Shown one piece after another: positions 33,942 through 43,906 of a stretch of DNA of 64,000 nt (position 1 is its first letter; each line of letters begins with the position of its first letter). This DNA comes from Petrimonas sp. IBARAKI (GTDB taxonomy: Bacteria > Bacteroidota > Bacteroidia > Bacteroidales > Dysgonomonadaceae), in assembly GCA_002356435.2 (NCBI GenBank), contig AP018040.2, positions 992,001 through 1,056,000 on the forward strand, written 5' to 3'. The position numbers and the translations under genes are program-made. Below the pieces are notes generated by a model. It saw only the letters and a list, made by a program, of their open reading frames with translations, made no database searches and was not told where the DNA came from.

Positions 33942-36146
33942 ATGAGAAAAAGAATTGGTGTATATATTTGCCATTGCGGCGGAAACATTTCCGATTATGT
34001 AGATGTGGAAGAACTGAGCAAAATGTTCCACAAAGAAGACGGCGTAGTCGTTTCGAAAGATGTGATGTTCGCGTGTGCTGACTCCAACCAGAAAGCGATG
34101 GTGGAAGACATTCAGAAACACAACCTGGATGCGATTGTGGTAGCTTCTTGTTCGCCAAAACTCCACTTACATACGTTTCGTGGCGTGGCAGGACGCGCAG
34201 GATTAAATCCTAACAACTATGTTCAGGTGAATATCCGCGAGCAATGTTCCTGGCCACATAGCGATCGTCCACGCGAGGCAACAGTTAAAGCAGCCGGATT
34301 AATCCGCGCGGGTATCAACCGCGTATCATTCTCCGAAGCGTTGGACAACATAGAAATAGAAGTGAAAAAAGCAGCGATGGTTATAGGTGCCGGAATTTCG
34401 GGTATGAAAGCTGCTATTGATCTGGCACGATCCGGAAATGAAGTTTATCTGGTTGAAAAAGATTATTTTGTTGGAGGACGAATTACGCAGAGAGAGAAAC
34501 TCTTTACTACCGGACAAAGCGGAAAAGAAATTGTGAAAAAACTGTACGATGAAATTAAATTGTACAAAAATATCACCGTTTTCACCGGAGCCACCATTGA
34601 AAAAGTAACCGGAAGTTTGGGCAATTTCAATATTGAGGTGAAAGTGAAACCACGTTATATTAATGGAAAGATTGACAAGCAAACCGTGAACCGGGCAATG
34701 GATGATTTACAGGTGTACGTGGATGACGAATTTAATTTTGGACTGTCAAAACGGAAAGCTATTTACAAAAATTATCCAGACGCATTACCCGATGTTCCCG
34801 TTGTGGATGTGGAAGCGCTCAAAGATCACCCGGATTATCTGGAAAAGTATAAATCGGTTATCAATCTGAACGAAAAGGAAGAAACCATTGCGTTGCTGGT
34901 AGGCTCTGTACTTGTTACTACTGGATTTGACAATTACGAGCCTAAAGAGGGTGAATTCGGTTACAAAAATATCCCGAACGTGATTACACTTCCGCAATTG
35001 AACAGGTTAATGGAATTATCGCCAGAAAAATTGATTTACAACGGGAAAGAAATTCACAATGTGGCGTTTATTTACTGCGTTGGAAGCCGCCAGAAAAAGG
35101 GTGAAAACAAATACTGCTCACGTCATTGCTGCACTTCGACCATTTATACGGCGTTACAATTGAAAGAGAAATACGGAAAAATCCAAAACTTCCACCTGTA
35201 TCGCGACATCCGTACGTACGGTAAACAGGAAATTCTGTACGAACAGGCATCGAAACAAGGCGATTTGTTTTTCAAATACGAAGAAAAAGAATTGCCTACC
35301 GTGGAGATGAATGGAAAAGGTATTTCGCTGAAGGTAAAAGACTACCTCACAGGTAAAAAGGAGTTGGAAATCGCTCCCGATCTGGTGGTGCTTGTAACTG
35401 GAATGGTGGCACGTACGGATGCACCGCATATTTCGGAGTTATTTAAAATTCCAATTGGAAATGACAAGTTTTTCAACGAAATACACCCGAAGCTGAAACC
35501 GGTAGAAACGGTTATCAAAGGGGTGTATATCGGCGGTACATGTCAGGGACCGAAGAATGTGAGTGAAGCGGTGCAGTCTTCGCTGGCGGGAGCTTCCAAA
35601 ATAACGGCATTGCTGAAAAGCGGTACCGTGATGGGCGATCCGGTTGTGGCGCGTGTAAATGCTGATGCTTGTACTTGGTGTGGTAAGTGCGCCGAAGTGT
35701 GCGATTACACGGCAATTAGGGAAACCGTTAATGAAGCCGGCAAACATATCGCAGGTGTAAACAAGGGCGTTTGTGCGGGTTGTGGAATTTGTGCGCCGGT
35801 TTGTCCCGTGAATGCTATAGAAATAGCAAAATATACCGACAACGAAATAGAAGCGATGATTGACGGTTTTGCAGCCAAAGTGGAAATCAAGGAAAAAGAA
35901 GCATCCGGTATTACCGAAGAAAAAGCAGACGTTGTTGCAGCTCACATGAAAGAGTATCCGCAAATCTGGAAAGATATTCTAGCTACCATCGAATCGGATA
36001 AAAAAACTATTCCCGAAGTGGTAGACATGCTGAAAATTGCTCCCGAAATGGTTACTTATCATTTAATGACAATGAACAAATACGGTGTGGTAGCACCTGC
36101 AGGGACAAATGAAAAAGAAGAATATTATTATTACAAAATGAAATAG
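33942..36146 (+). CDS. Second HdrA/QmoB-like iron-sulfur flavoprotein
   Basis: A 734-residue protein. The N-terminal HdrA segment IGVYICHCGGNISDYVDVEE and the FAD motif AAMVIGAGISGMKAAIDLAR (about residue 145) are followed by the Cys region YCSRHCCTSTIYTAL. Two 4Fe-4S ferredoxin motifs follow: CTWCGKCAEVCDYTAI and CAGCGICAPVCPVNAI (about residues 570-625). The last 80 or so residues (KEYPQIWKDILATIESDKKT, MLKIAPEMVTYHLMTMNKYG) look like a winged helix, an unusual tail. It lies 12 bases after the first HdrA-like gene and before the QmoC-like gene. Confidence 0.88.
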   Translation: MRKRIGVYICHCGGNISDYVDVEELSKMFHKEDGVVVSKDVMFACADSNQKAMVEDIQKHNLDAIVVASCSPKLHLHTFRGVAGRAGLNPNNYVQVNIREQCSWPHSDRPREATVKAAGLIRAGINRVSFSEALDNIEIEVKKAAMVIGAGISGMKAAIDLARSGNEVYLVEKDYFVGGRITQREKLFTTGQSGKEIVKKLYDEIKLYKNITVFTGATIEKVTGSLGNFNIEVKVKPRYINGKIDKQTVNRAMDDLQVYVDDEFNFGLSKRKAIYKNYPDALPDVPVVDVEALKDHPDYLEKYKSVINLNEKEETIALLVGSVLVTTGFDNYEPKEGEFGYKNIPNVITLPQLNRLMELSPEKLIYNGKEIHNVAFIYCVGSRQKKGENKYCSRHCCTSTIYTALQLKEKYGKIQNFHLYRDIRTYGKQEILYEQASKQGDLFFKYEEKELPTVEMNGKGISLKVKDYLTGKKELEIAPDLVVLVTGMVARTDAPHISELFKIPIGNDKFFNEIHPKLKPVETVIKGVYIGGTCQGPKNVSEAVQSSLAGASKITALLKSGTVMGDPVVARVNADACTWCGKCAEVCDYTAIRETVNEAGKHIAGVNKGVCAGCGICAPVCPVNAIEIAKYTDNEIEAMIDGFAAKVEIKEKEASGITEEKADVVAAHMKEYPQIWKDILATIESDKKTIPEVVDMLKIAPEMVTYHLMTMNKYGVVAPAGTNEKEEYYYYKMK

Positions 36147-36220
36147 TCAAATAGCGCAGGAATTAAAGCTTCGAGATTTAAGTCTTTGTCTCTTTTTCCT
36201 GGCTCTAATAATCTTAAGAT

Positions 36221-37273
36221 ATGACAAGAGTTAATCCTGAATTTGCAACAGAGTTAATTAAATATGGAGTAGGGGATTTCAATGCGTGTTTTAACTGCGG
36301 AAATTGTACGGCTACCTGCTCTCTTTCTACCAACGACAGCTCGTTCCCCCGCGAAATGATTCGATACACCACACTGGGTTTGGAGGACGAAATCAAATCA
36401 TCGTTGAAGCCTTGGGAATGTTACTATTGTGGCGAGTGTTCCACGGAATGTCCACGTCAGGCAAATCCCGGTGAGCTGATGATGTCTTTGCGCCGCTGGC
36501 TCACGGCCAAATATGATTGGACAGGGCTTTCGGGTCTGTTTTATAAATACCTGCCGGCATTTCTTACTGCCATGGTACTGGTGTTTGCGGGGGTATTGTT
36601 CTTTGCCAATTCGGTAAATTGGGAATTGGAAAGAATGCTTCATTACGGGCATTTATTTGAAATGTTTGCCATAGCAACCGTTTTTGTGGTAATTTTTATT
36701 CCGAACTTATTGAGGATGTGGTATTTCACAGTGATAAGAGCGGGTGTCAAAGTCCCATTTAAAAATTATTTCACTGCGTTAAGCGACCTGTTTGTGCACA
36801 TGTTTACACAGAAACGTGCCAAAGATTGTGTTGACAATCATTTCCGGTGGTTAGAGCACCTGATACTGGTAATCGCATATCTTTCGCTGTTGTTTACTAC
36901 CGTGTTTCTAAACTGGTTTGGCACTCAAAATCTGTTTGTAGTCATTCTCGGATATTTGGAAAGCGCCTTTATTTTTATCATCACGGTGGATTTTGTGAAA
37001 GATCGCATTCAGAAGAAAAAAGCGTTGACTAAAAACTCCAAACCATCTGACTGGTTTTTTGTAATTTGGCTTATGTTGATGGGGTTAACAGCGTTTTTTG
37101 TACGTTTATTTATCGATTTTAATATCCTTGAAGGAAATAAATGGCTTTACCTTTTCCATTTGATGGTATTGGCACAATGGGCGTTGATTATTGTCCCTTT
37201 CGGTAAATGGACTCACTTTTTATATCGCTCATTTGCGATGTATTTTGCAAAAATAAAATCAATGAACAGTTGA
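36221..37273 (+). CDS. QmoC/HdrC-like membrane iron-sulfur subunit
   Basis: A 350-residue protein joining an HdrC-type domain with two 4Fe-4S motifs (CFNCGNCTATC near residue 23 and CYYCGECSTECP near residue 68) to a membrane domain of about five helices, like the heme b domain of QmoC. Candidate heme-ligand histidines occur in the membrane part (MLHYGHLFEMF, NHFRWLEHLILV, LYLFHLMVLAQ). QmoC links Hdr-type flavoproteins to the quinone pool. It is the last gene of the operon and converges on the GH92 gene 13 bases away. No HdrB gene is present in the window. Confidence 0.88.
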   Translation: MTRVNPEFATELIKYGVGDFNACFNCGNCTATCSLSTNDSSFPREMIRYTTLGLEDEIKSSLKPWECYYCGECSTECPRQANPGELMMSLRRWLTAKYDWTGLSGLFYKYLPAFLTAMVLVFAGVLFFANSVNWELERMLHYGHLFEMFAIATVFVVIFIPNLLRMWYFTVIRAGVKVPFKNYFTALSDLFVHMFTQKRAKDCVDNHFRWLEHLILVIAYLSLLFTTVFLNWFGTQNLFVVILGYLESAFIFIITVDFVKDRIQKKKALTKNSKPSDWFFVIWLMLMGLTAFFVRLFIDFNILEGNKWLYLFHLMVLAQWALIIVPFGKWTHFLYRSFAMYFAKIKSMNS

Positions 37274-37286
37274 TAAGGGGTGGCTC

Positions 37287-39638
37287 TTATTCTGTATCCG
37301 GGTTAGCTCCCATGGTGAGTTTTACTTTCCCACCCGATGCTATATCGCTGAAAGGAATAAAAACAGATTTCTGTATTTTACCGTTTAACGACAAAGACTG
37401 AACGTATTTATTCTCTTTCGAGTTGTTTTCCGTTTCAATCACAAAAGTATCCCCGGGGTAATATTTCTGATTAAGTTTAATTTCTATTCTTTCGAAAAGT
37501 GGACTTCCCAACTGCATTTTCGGGTTTTCTTCGGTAAGTCCTTTCACATCGAATAATCCCATTGCAGCCATCACGTACCAGGCACCCAGTTGTCCCTGAT
37601 CCTCGTCTTGTCCGTACCCGTAGCCGTGTATGCCTTCTGTACCGTAAAATTCATTGCAGATGGTGCGTGTCCACTTTTGGGTGAGGTGGGGCTTTCCCGA
37701 AAAATTGAAAAGCCAGGCAGTTTGCAGGTTGGGTTGATTGCCGTGGTTGTATAACGCATGCAGTCCGGAAAAAGCGTTGAGCTCTTTTCCACCTCCGAAA
37801 ATATTACTCTGAGAAATAATGAAGATGCTGTCGAGTCTGTTGTTAAAGATACTCTGTCCAACTTTCTCTATCAGTCTTTCGGGTTCGTGTGGCACATAGA
37901 ATGTGTATTGGATGGCATTTCCTTCCTGAAAACCTATCCAGGGAGCTGTTGGATCAAAGTCTTTGATAAAACTGCCATCGGTAAGGCGTGGACGCATCAG
38001 GTGTGTCTCTTTATCAAAAATGTTTTCCCAACTTCCGGCAAGCTTGTTAAGCAAACCGTAGTCTTTGGTTTTGTTCAGTTGCTTGGCAAACTGCGCTACG
38101 GCATAGCAACTAAAAGAATATTCCAACGTGTGCGATGTGCCAAACATCCAGCACTCGGGAACAGTTTTGTTTTGCAGTTCCGGAGCATAAGGAGCAAATC
38201 CGTTTTCGACAAAAAAGCTAACATCCGGTTTTCCGGCTCCCAACGGCCTGTTTTTTCCATCGATTTCGTTTTTAAATGCTGCTTCATAAGCCAGGTTTAT
38301 GTCGAAGTCTCGGATACCGCAGTTATAAGCCGCGGCAATGGCCAATCCTGTAAAATTGGTGCCTACGCCTGAAACGTATCTGCTGTTTGCAATTCCGTCG
38401 CCCAGCCAGCCGGTATCCTTATAAACAAGTAACTGGCTTTTAATCCAATCGGAGTAGTATTCAGGATAGGCCAGTGTCCACAGCTGGGTAATGTTCCAGA
38501 ATGCTCCCCAGATGGCATCGGTGTTGTAATGATGGTGGGCGGGAGTTCCCTGGGAATCGGTTTCGATTTGGCCAATACTTCCATCATTTTTGGGATAAGC
38601 TCCGTTTACGTCGCTTGCCAGCCCACGGCCGAGGATAGCATGATACAAACCGGTATAAAACTTGATTTTGTCGTCGTTGGTTCCTCCTGTAACTCTGATT
38701 CGGCCGATTTTTTCTTTCCACACTTCGTGCGCGGCTTGTTTTGCCTCTTCGAAGGTTTTTGCGGCGGCTTCGGTTTCGTAGTTCAGTTTTGCGTTATCGA
38801 TAGAAGTATATGACAATCCAATTTTCACGAGGACTCTTTCTTTTTCCTTCGTGCTGAACTTAACGGCCATTGTACTACCTACGCCCTTGATTTCGTTTCC
38901 GAAGAGAGGTTTTTCTCCCCGGAGGAAAACAAGGCTTTCCTCTACCGGCTTGTCTAGTTTGGCATAGAAAAACATTGTAAGATCGGTGCCGCTCTGGTAT
39001 TTCTTAACGTACTCAGGTGTGGTAGTAACAAACCCATCAATGGTTTGATTATCAATCAAACGAATGTGTGCATCTTTCACTGCACCGCTTTCACCCAATT
39101 GGTTGCCGATGTCGAAAATGATGTAAGCACTATCAGTCTCGGGAAAGATGTATCGCTGATAGCCAACTCTATCTGTGGCAGTAAGCTCAACTTTAGTGTC
39201 ATAGTCGTTGAGTACAACACTGTAATAGCCTGTAGTAGCGACTTCTGTATTCTTATCAAATTTGGAACGGTATCCTTCGTGGGGGTTTTCGAGGCTTCCG
39301 GGACGGGTTTTCACCTCACCCACCACCGGCATCAGCATGACTCCGCCGATTTGAAATTCGTGAAAACAGGCAAATCCCTCAATTGATGTATGACCGTCTT
39401 CGTAACCGACGGCTTCCCAACCACTCTTATTTCCATAAGAGCCGTTAGTGGAGGGGGCCAGTTTGGCCATTCCGAAGGGTAGCGCTGCCGGCGTGTAGAA
39501 AAACCATCGACTGTGTGTGGTTCCTATGTTGGGATTGACGTACCGCGTGAAATCTTCCTCTACATTATCTGCTTTGTTGGCACATGTAGAGCAGGTAAGC
39601 AACAAAAGCAAGAACATCAGGTTACGAAACAAAGACAT
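37287..39638 (-). CDS. GH92-family alpha-mannosidase, lipoprotein
   Basis: A 783-residue glycoside hydrolase. The lipoprotein signal ends LLLLTCSTCANK. An N-terminal beta-sandwich begins FTRYVNPNIGTTHSRWFFYT, and the (alpha/alpha)6 catalytic domain follows. The acid region is GFQEGNAIQYTFYVPHEP and the metal/base region GQDEDQGQLGAWYVMAAMG. GH92 enzymes remove alpha-mannose from N-glycans or fungal mannans with calcium. It is the last gene of the mannose locus, 13 bases after another GH92 gene. Confidence 0.93.
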   Translation of the reverse strand: MSLFRNLMFLLLLLTCSTCANKADNVEEDFTRYVNPNIGTTHSRWFFYTPAALPFGMAKLAPSTNGSYGNKSGWEAVGYEDGHTSIEGFACFHEFQIGGVMLMPVVGEVKTRPGSLENPHEGYRSKFDKNTEVATTGYYSVVLNDYDTKVELTATDRVGYQRYIFPETDSAYIIFDIGNQLGESGAVKDAHIRLIDNQTIDGFVTTTPEYVKKYQSGTDLTMFFYAKLDKPVEESLVFLRGEKPLFGNEIKGVGSTMAVKFSTKEKERVLVKIGLSYTSIDNAKLNYETEAAAKTFEEAKQAAHEVWKEKIGRIRVTGGTNDDKIKFYTGLYHAILGRGLASDVNGAYPKNDGSIGQIETDSQGTPAHHHYNTDAIWGAFWNITQLWTLAYPEYYSDWIKSQLLVYKDTGWLGDGIANSRYVSGVGTNFTGLAIAAAYNCGIRDFDINLAYEAAFKNEIDGKNRPLGAGKPDVSFFVENGFAPYAPELQNKTVPECWMFGTSHTLEYSFSCYAVAQFAKQLNKTKDYGLLNKLAGSWENIFDKETHLMRPRLTDGSFIKDFDPTAPWIGFQEGNAIQYTFYVPHEPERLIEKVGQSIFNNRLDSIFIISQSNIFGGGKELNAFSGLHALYNHGNQPNLQTAWLFNFSGKPHLTQKWTRTICNEFYGTEGIHGYGYGQDEDQGQLGAWYVMAAMGLFDVKGLTEENPKMQLGSPLFERIEIKLNQKYYPGDTFVIETENNSKENKYVQSLSLNGKIQKSVFIPFSDIASGGKVKLTMGANPDTE

Positions 39639-39651
39639 AGGCAGATTTTGT

Positions 39652-42600
39652 TTATTGTTTTAATCCCCACTTGTAGTTTGGCTTATCGCCCATTTCAAGT
39701 TCCAACATTCCGCCTTTCAGTAAATCAGGGGCGGGAAACTTGAAGCTGTCCAACGGTTTGCCGTTAAGCTTAGCCGACTGTACGTACTTGTTGATGCGCG
39801 ATGCACCGTTTGCCTTGATGATAAATTGTTTGCCTCGTCCATAACGGTTTCCTAAATTGATGACAACCTGCTTGTACAAAGGGCTGGCGATTTCATAAAC
39901 AGGATTTATGTTGCATCCGCCATCGGTCTGAAATAATCCCAGGGCAGTCGTAACAAACCAGGCGCTCATCTGGCCCTGGTCTTCATCGCCAAGATAGGCA
40001 TCGCCGGAGCCATATCCGTAATACCGTTCTAAAATGGAACGGCTCCATTTTTGTGTCTGCCAGGGTTCGCCCACCCAATTGAATAGAAAAGCAAAATGCA
40101 TACTTTGCTGGTTGCCCTGTACTACCGGAAAATCACCGTAACGCTCACCGGGGGCGTTATATCGCCACACTTCACTTTCTTCGAATCCTTCGGATAACCG
40201 ACTTAGAAAACGATCTTTGCCAATCATTTTTGCTAGCTCCGGAACATTCTGCGGAACGAAAAAAGTGAGTTGCCAGGCATTTCCTTCCACGTAGTGTTGG
40301 TTTACCCCCGTTACAAAAGGATCAAAATCTTTCTCGAAAGAGCCGTCGCTCTTACGCAGACGAGCATAACCGGTTTCGGGATCAATGGTGTTTTTCCACC
40401 ATGTGCCACGATCGGCAAAATAATGGTAGTCATCTTTTTTTCCTAACGCCTCGGCTAGTTGGGAAACCGTCCAGTCGTCAAACGAATACTCCAGCGAATT
40501 GGAGAAACGGCCAAGGTCGGAAGGTACATATTTGTATTTAAGATAAGCCTCTATATCCCGGTTTCCTGTAAGCCCGTCACCAATTTTCTGAGGTTGAACG
40601 GTTTGCATTTTCTTTATAGCGGAAAACATTTTCTCTACATCGTAATCGCGGATCCCCATCTGATACGCACTTACCAGCAACGGAATTTCGTGTTCGGCAA
40701 CCATAACCGGAATGTACTCCATTCCTGCAGGGCCTTTGGCAAGCATGCCGTTGGCATCATACATGGCCAGTTGAGATTTTACCCATCGGCTGCTCCATTC
40801 CGGAGCGATCAGGTTCCAGACCTGGTTCAGGTTCCAGAACGTGTTCCAGAAAGCATCACATCCCAACGCTACTTCATTTGCCGGGTCTTTTAGTCGCTGT
40901 ATTTTTTCGGTGGCATCCACCCATCTGCCGTCCACATCACTGAATGTATTGCGACAAAATGCCCGGTACATGTTAGTATAGAAACGGGTTTTTTCACGAC
41001 TATCGTTTGTTTCTATATTCACTCTTGACAAAATATCGTTCCAGGTTTTTTGGTTGTTATTGCGTACTGCATCAAAACTCCAACCGAATGGTTTTGTAAC
41101 CTCTTCGCTTAGGTTCCGGCGTGAACCTTCCATATCCACAAATGAGATTCCCGTACGTACCTGAACGACCGGGTTTGTTTTTGTGTCGAATTCAGCGAAG
41201 CAACCTATCTTATCTGGTTTTAAGGCGTTTACTGCTTTTTCATCGCTAAAAATCGTATCGTTTATCCAGGTGCCAAAATGCTTGATCGGTTTGTCAAATT
41301 CAATGGTGAAGTAAATGGTGTAGTCCTGATTGTCATCGGCAGACCATACTTTTGTGGTTTGCTGGACGCTGTATCCTTCAACGGTGTAGTCGTTTACCTG
41401 GTTGACGGATGCATCCAGGATATTATACCGGTATTCGGCAGGGATCTTCAAGTCAATCATCACCCGGCCGTCTTTGTCCTGCGGATAGGTATATCGTTGA
41501 AAGCTGCAACGGGTGGTGGACGTGAGTTCAGCTTCAATGTCGTAATCGGTCAGCCTGACTGCATAGTACCCCAACGGAGTTTTTTCGGTAGTTTTATCGA
41601 TTGCGGAACGGTAGGCTTCAGGATCTTTTTCGATTTGTCTCTGATCGCCTATTTTCGTTTTTAACGCTCCGTTTACGGGCAACATCCCCAGGCCCGCCAT
41701 CGTCCATTCGTGAACGTGACTGAACACGCCCACACTCTCTATGGACGGATCGTAACCTGCCTGCCAACCGGCATTCTCGTTATCGGGACTGAGTTTCACC
41801 ATGCTGAACGGCATCCACGGGCCGGGTGCGATCATCTATCTCGAGTGTGCTGTCCCTATATGTGTGTCCACATAGTCGGCTGGAGTTACAATATGTTCCG
41901 GAGTACGTAGTACCGTATCTTTTTCAACCAAATCTCCGTTTATTAAAACCTCGTATACACTCAATTTTTCCTTTTTTACTGCCGGCATGGGTGCTTCGAG
42001 TTTGTACCGCCCCTTTTCCAGCCTTTGCTTTAAGATTGTTTTACCGTCTAATCTCACGGTAAGTTCAGGCAAATCTTTCAGGTGTTCCACATCGATCAAT
42101 AACGGTTGGGCTTTTTCGTTGAGCTGGTAGCCGGCAACTTTTACGTTTCGAAGATATACGAAAGGGTTTAACGTTTCCAGTTTGGCCGAAGACGGTCCTT
42201 CCAGACGAACATCATCCAAAATCAGCCATGAACCTTCGATTACCTTTAATTGAACCGTATTTGAACCCGTTTTAATGATGTCATCGAGCGGTATTTCTAT
42301 CGTATTCGGAGTGATTTGACTGTAATCACCCGTGAGCGACGCATCGCTTTTCCCTTTGGGTAAAACGGTTTTATACACATGGCCGTTCACGGTTATTTTG
42401 AGTAAAGGCGGGTTTTTGCTGTGAGCATCCAAGACGTCCACCACCAGTTTATAACCGGTACCTGATCCGGTTTCTTTCATCCGGAAAAGTATGTTGATCT
42501 CCTGAGTTCGAATACCTGCACCGTTTAGAGAGCCGGCCCATACATCTGATGTCCCGGGAAGAACGTATGGAAAATCAGTTTTCGGATTTGACCACCCTAT

Positions 42601-42774
42601 GATGAAGTATTTATCTTCCCAACCGAAATCATTTTTCAGGAAGTCGGCGTACTTGTCCGGGGCCAATGCGAATCCGGCTGTATTCTTATCTTTTTCCCCG
42701 ATATTCCAGACGATTTGAGCCTGGATAAGGTTTGCAATTGAAATCAGATAAAATAAAACAACTGTTTTTTTCAT
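39652..42774 (-). pseudogene. GH92-family alpha-mannosidase gene split by an in-frame amber codon
   Basis: The full reading frame would encode about 1040 residues. The first part (41836-42774, 312 codons) has a signal peptide and a rhamnogalacturonan-lyase-type domain (IVWNIGEKDKNTAGFALAPD). It then begins the GH92 domain as YVDTHIGTAHSR and stops at TAG (41836-41838). The second part (39652-41835) continues in the same frame as MIAPGPWMPFSMVKLSPDN to the end, with the catalytic regions EGNAWQLTFFVPQN and GDEDQGQMSAWFV intact. The paralogue next to it has Trp at the stop position (HSRW), so TGG probably became TAG. Restart at the ATG directly after the stop would make an enzyme without signal peptide. 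Confidence 0.88.
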
Positions 42775-42814
42775 TTGGAAATTATTAAAGGGTATAGAAA
42801 CAGATAGTAAATAG

Positions 42815-43906
42815 TTAATCCAACATCCTCAGGGCATAGGCATAAGCCCCTAAAGCAATGGCTTCGCTGGTCCCTAAGCTACTTACAGTTACGCCTGTCT
42901 TTTTACCTGTGTTATGACTCATTTTTTTATCTGAACCGGGAATGGAGACCCAAAAAGACTCATCCATCAAAAAGGCTTTCTTTTCCGTATCGCTCATAAG
43001 GTTATATACCCTCATCTGGAGACGTGGAAAGACACTGCCGCTTAGCATGCTGCGCGTTCCGTTCATTTCATCTACCATTGCCGGCAAAATATATTTGTAT
43101 GCTTTGGCGATCCCTCCTCCTATTACCACAATACCATCCACAATGTTGAGCGATTCGGCAACGGTGAATCCGGCTACCCTGCCAAGCTCTTCGAAGGTGC
43201 CGATAGCTGCTTTCCTATTGCCTGGTCTTTCTCCCTCCGCTATATGATAGATTTCTTTGGGTGTGAGTTCAGTATCATCTCCCGACAGTTCCCGATATAC
43301 TCTTTTAACGGCACGAATGCTGACTCCTTCTTCCGATACCAAGCCGTTGTTGTATTTGTTTGCGGAACACCATACATCGCCCCCACAACCGTTGTCGCCC
43401 GAAAGCAATACATTGTTTATAACCACCCCGCCGCCAAAGCCTGTTCCTAAGGTAATTCCAAGCAGGTTTTTATATTGCTTGGAGCTTCCGGCCTTTTTCA
43501 ACTCGGCGTTTATTTCGGGCAACGCTCCAGCGAGGGCTTCACCATAAGCAAAAAGGTTCCCATCGTTGTTGATAAAAACAGGCAACCCGAATTTCTCAAT
43601 CAAGAAAGGGCCTAATGCCACACCGCCACGAAATGCGGGGAAATTGGGCAAATCACCTATTATCCCGTTTTCGTAATCCGCAGGGCCCGGAAATGCAAAG
43701 CTGATGGCAACAGGCAGATCATCCAGCTTTTTTTTTATTGTGCTGAAACCGTTAACAATCGTCTCCAGGCAAACCTCCCGGTTATCGGGATGAGAAGGTA
43801 ATATAACAGGATCTGTTATCTCCTTATTGCCGCGGATTGCCGTAAAGACAAAGTTGGTGCCGCCGGCATCCAACGTCAAAACTGTTCGTGGATCGTTACT
43901 GAACAT
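42815..43906 (-). CDS. ROK-family sugar kinase
   Basis: A 363-residue kinase with the ATP-phosphate motif VLTLDAGGTNFVFTAIRGN (about residues 9-27), the catalytic region PVFINNDGNLFAYGE and the second glycine loop GITLGTGFGGGVVINN. The usual ROK zinc motif C-x-C-G-x-x-G-C-x-E is not evident; NGCGGDVWCSANKYN is in that place. In a locus with mannosidases, a permease and mannose-6-phosphate isomerase, it is probably a mannose kinase. Fructose or glucose as substrate cannot be excluded. Confidence 0.85.
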   Translation of the reverse strand: MFSNDPRTVLTLDAGGTNFVFTAIRGNKEITDPVILPSHPDNREVCLETIVNGFSTIKKKLDDLPVAISFAFPGPADYENGIIGDLPNFPAFRGGVALGPFLIEKFGLPVFINNDGNLFAYGEALAGALPEINAELKKAGSSKQYKNLLGITLGTGFGGGVVINNVLLSGDNGCGGDVWCSANKYNNGLVSEEGVSIRAVKRVYRELSGDDTELTPKEIYHIAEGERPGNRKAAIGTFEELGRVAGFTVAESLNIVDGIVVIGGGIAKAYKYILPAMVDEMNGTRSMLSGSVFPRLQMRVYNLMSDTEKKAFLMDESFWVSIPGSDKKMSHNTGKKTGVTVSSLGTSEAIALGAYAYALRMLD

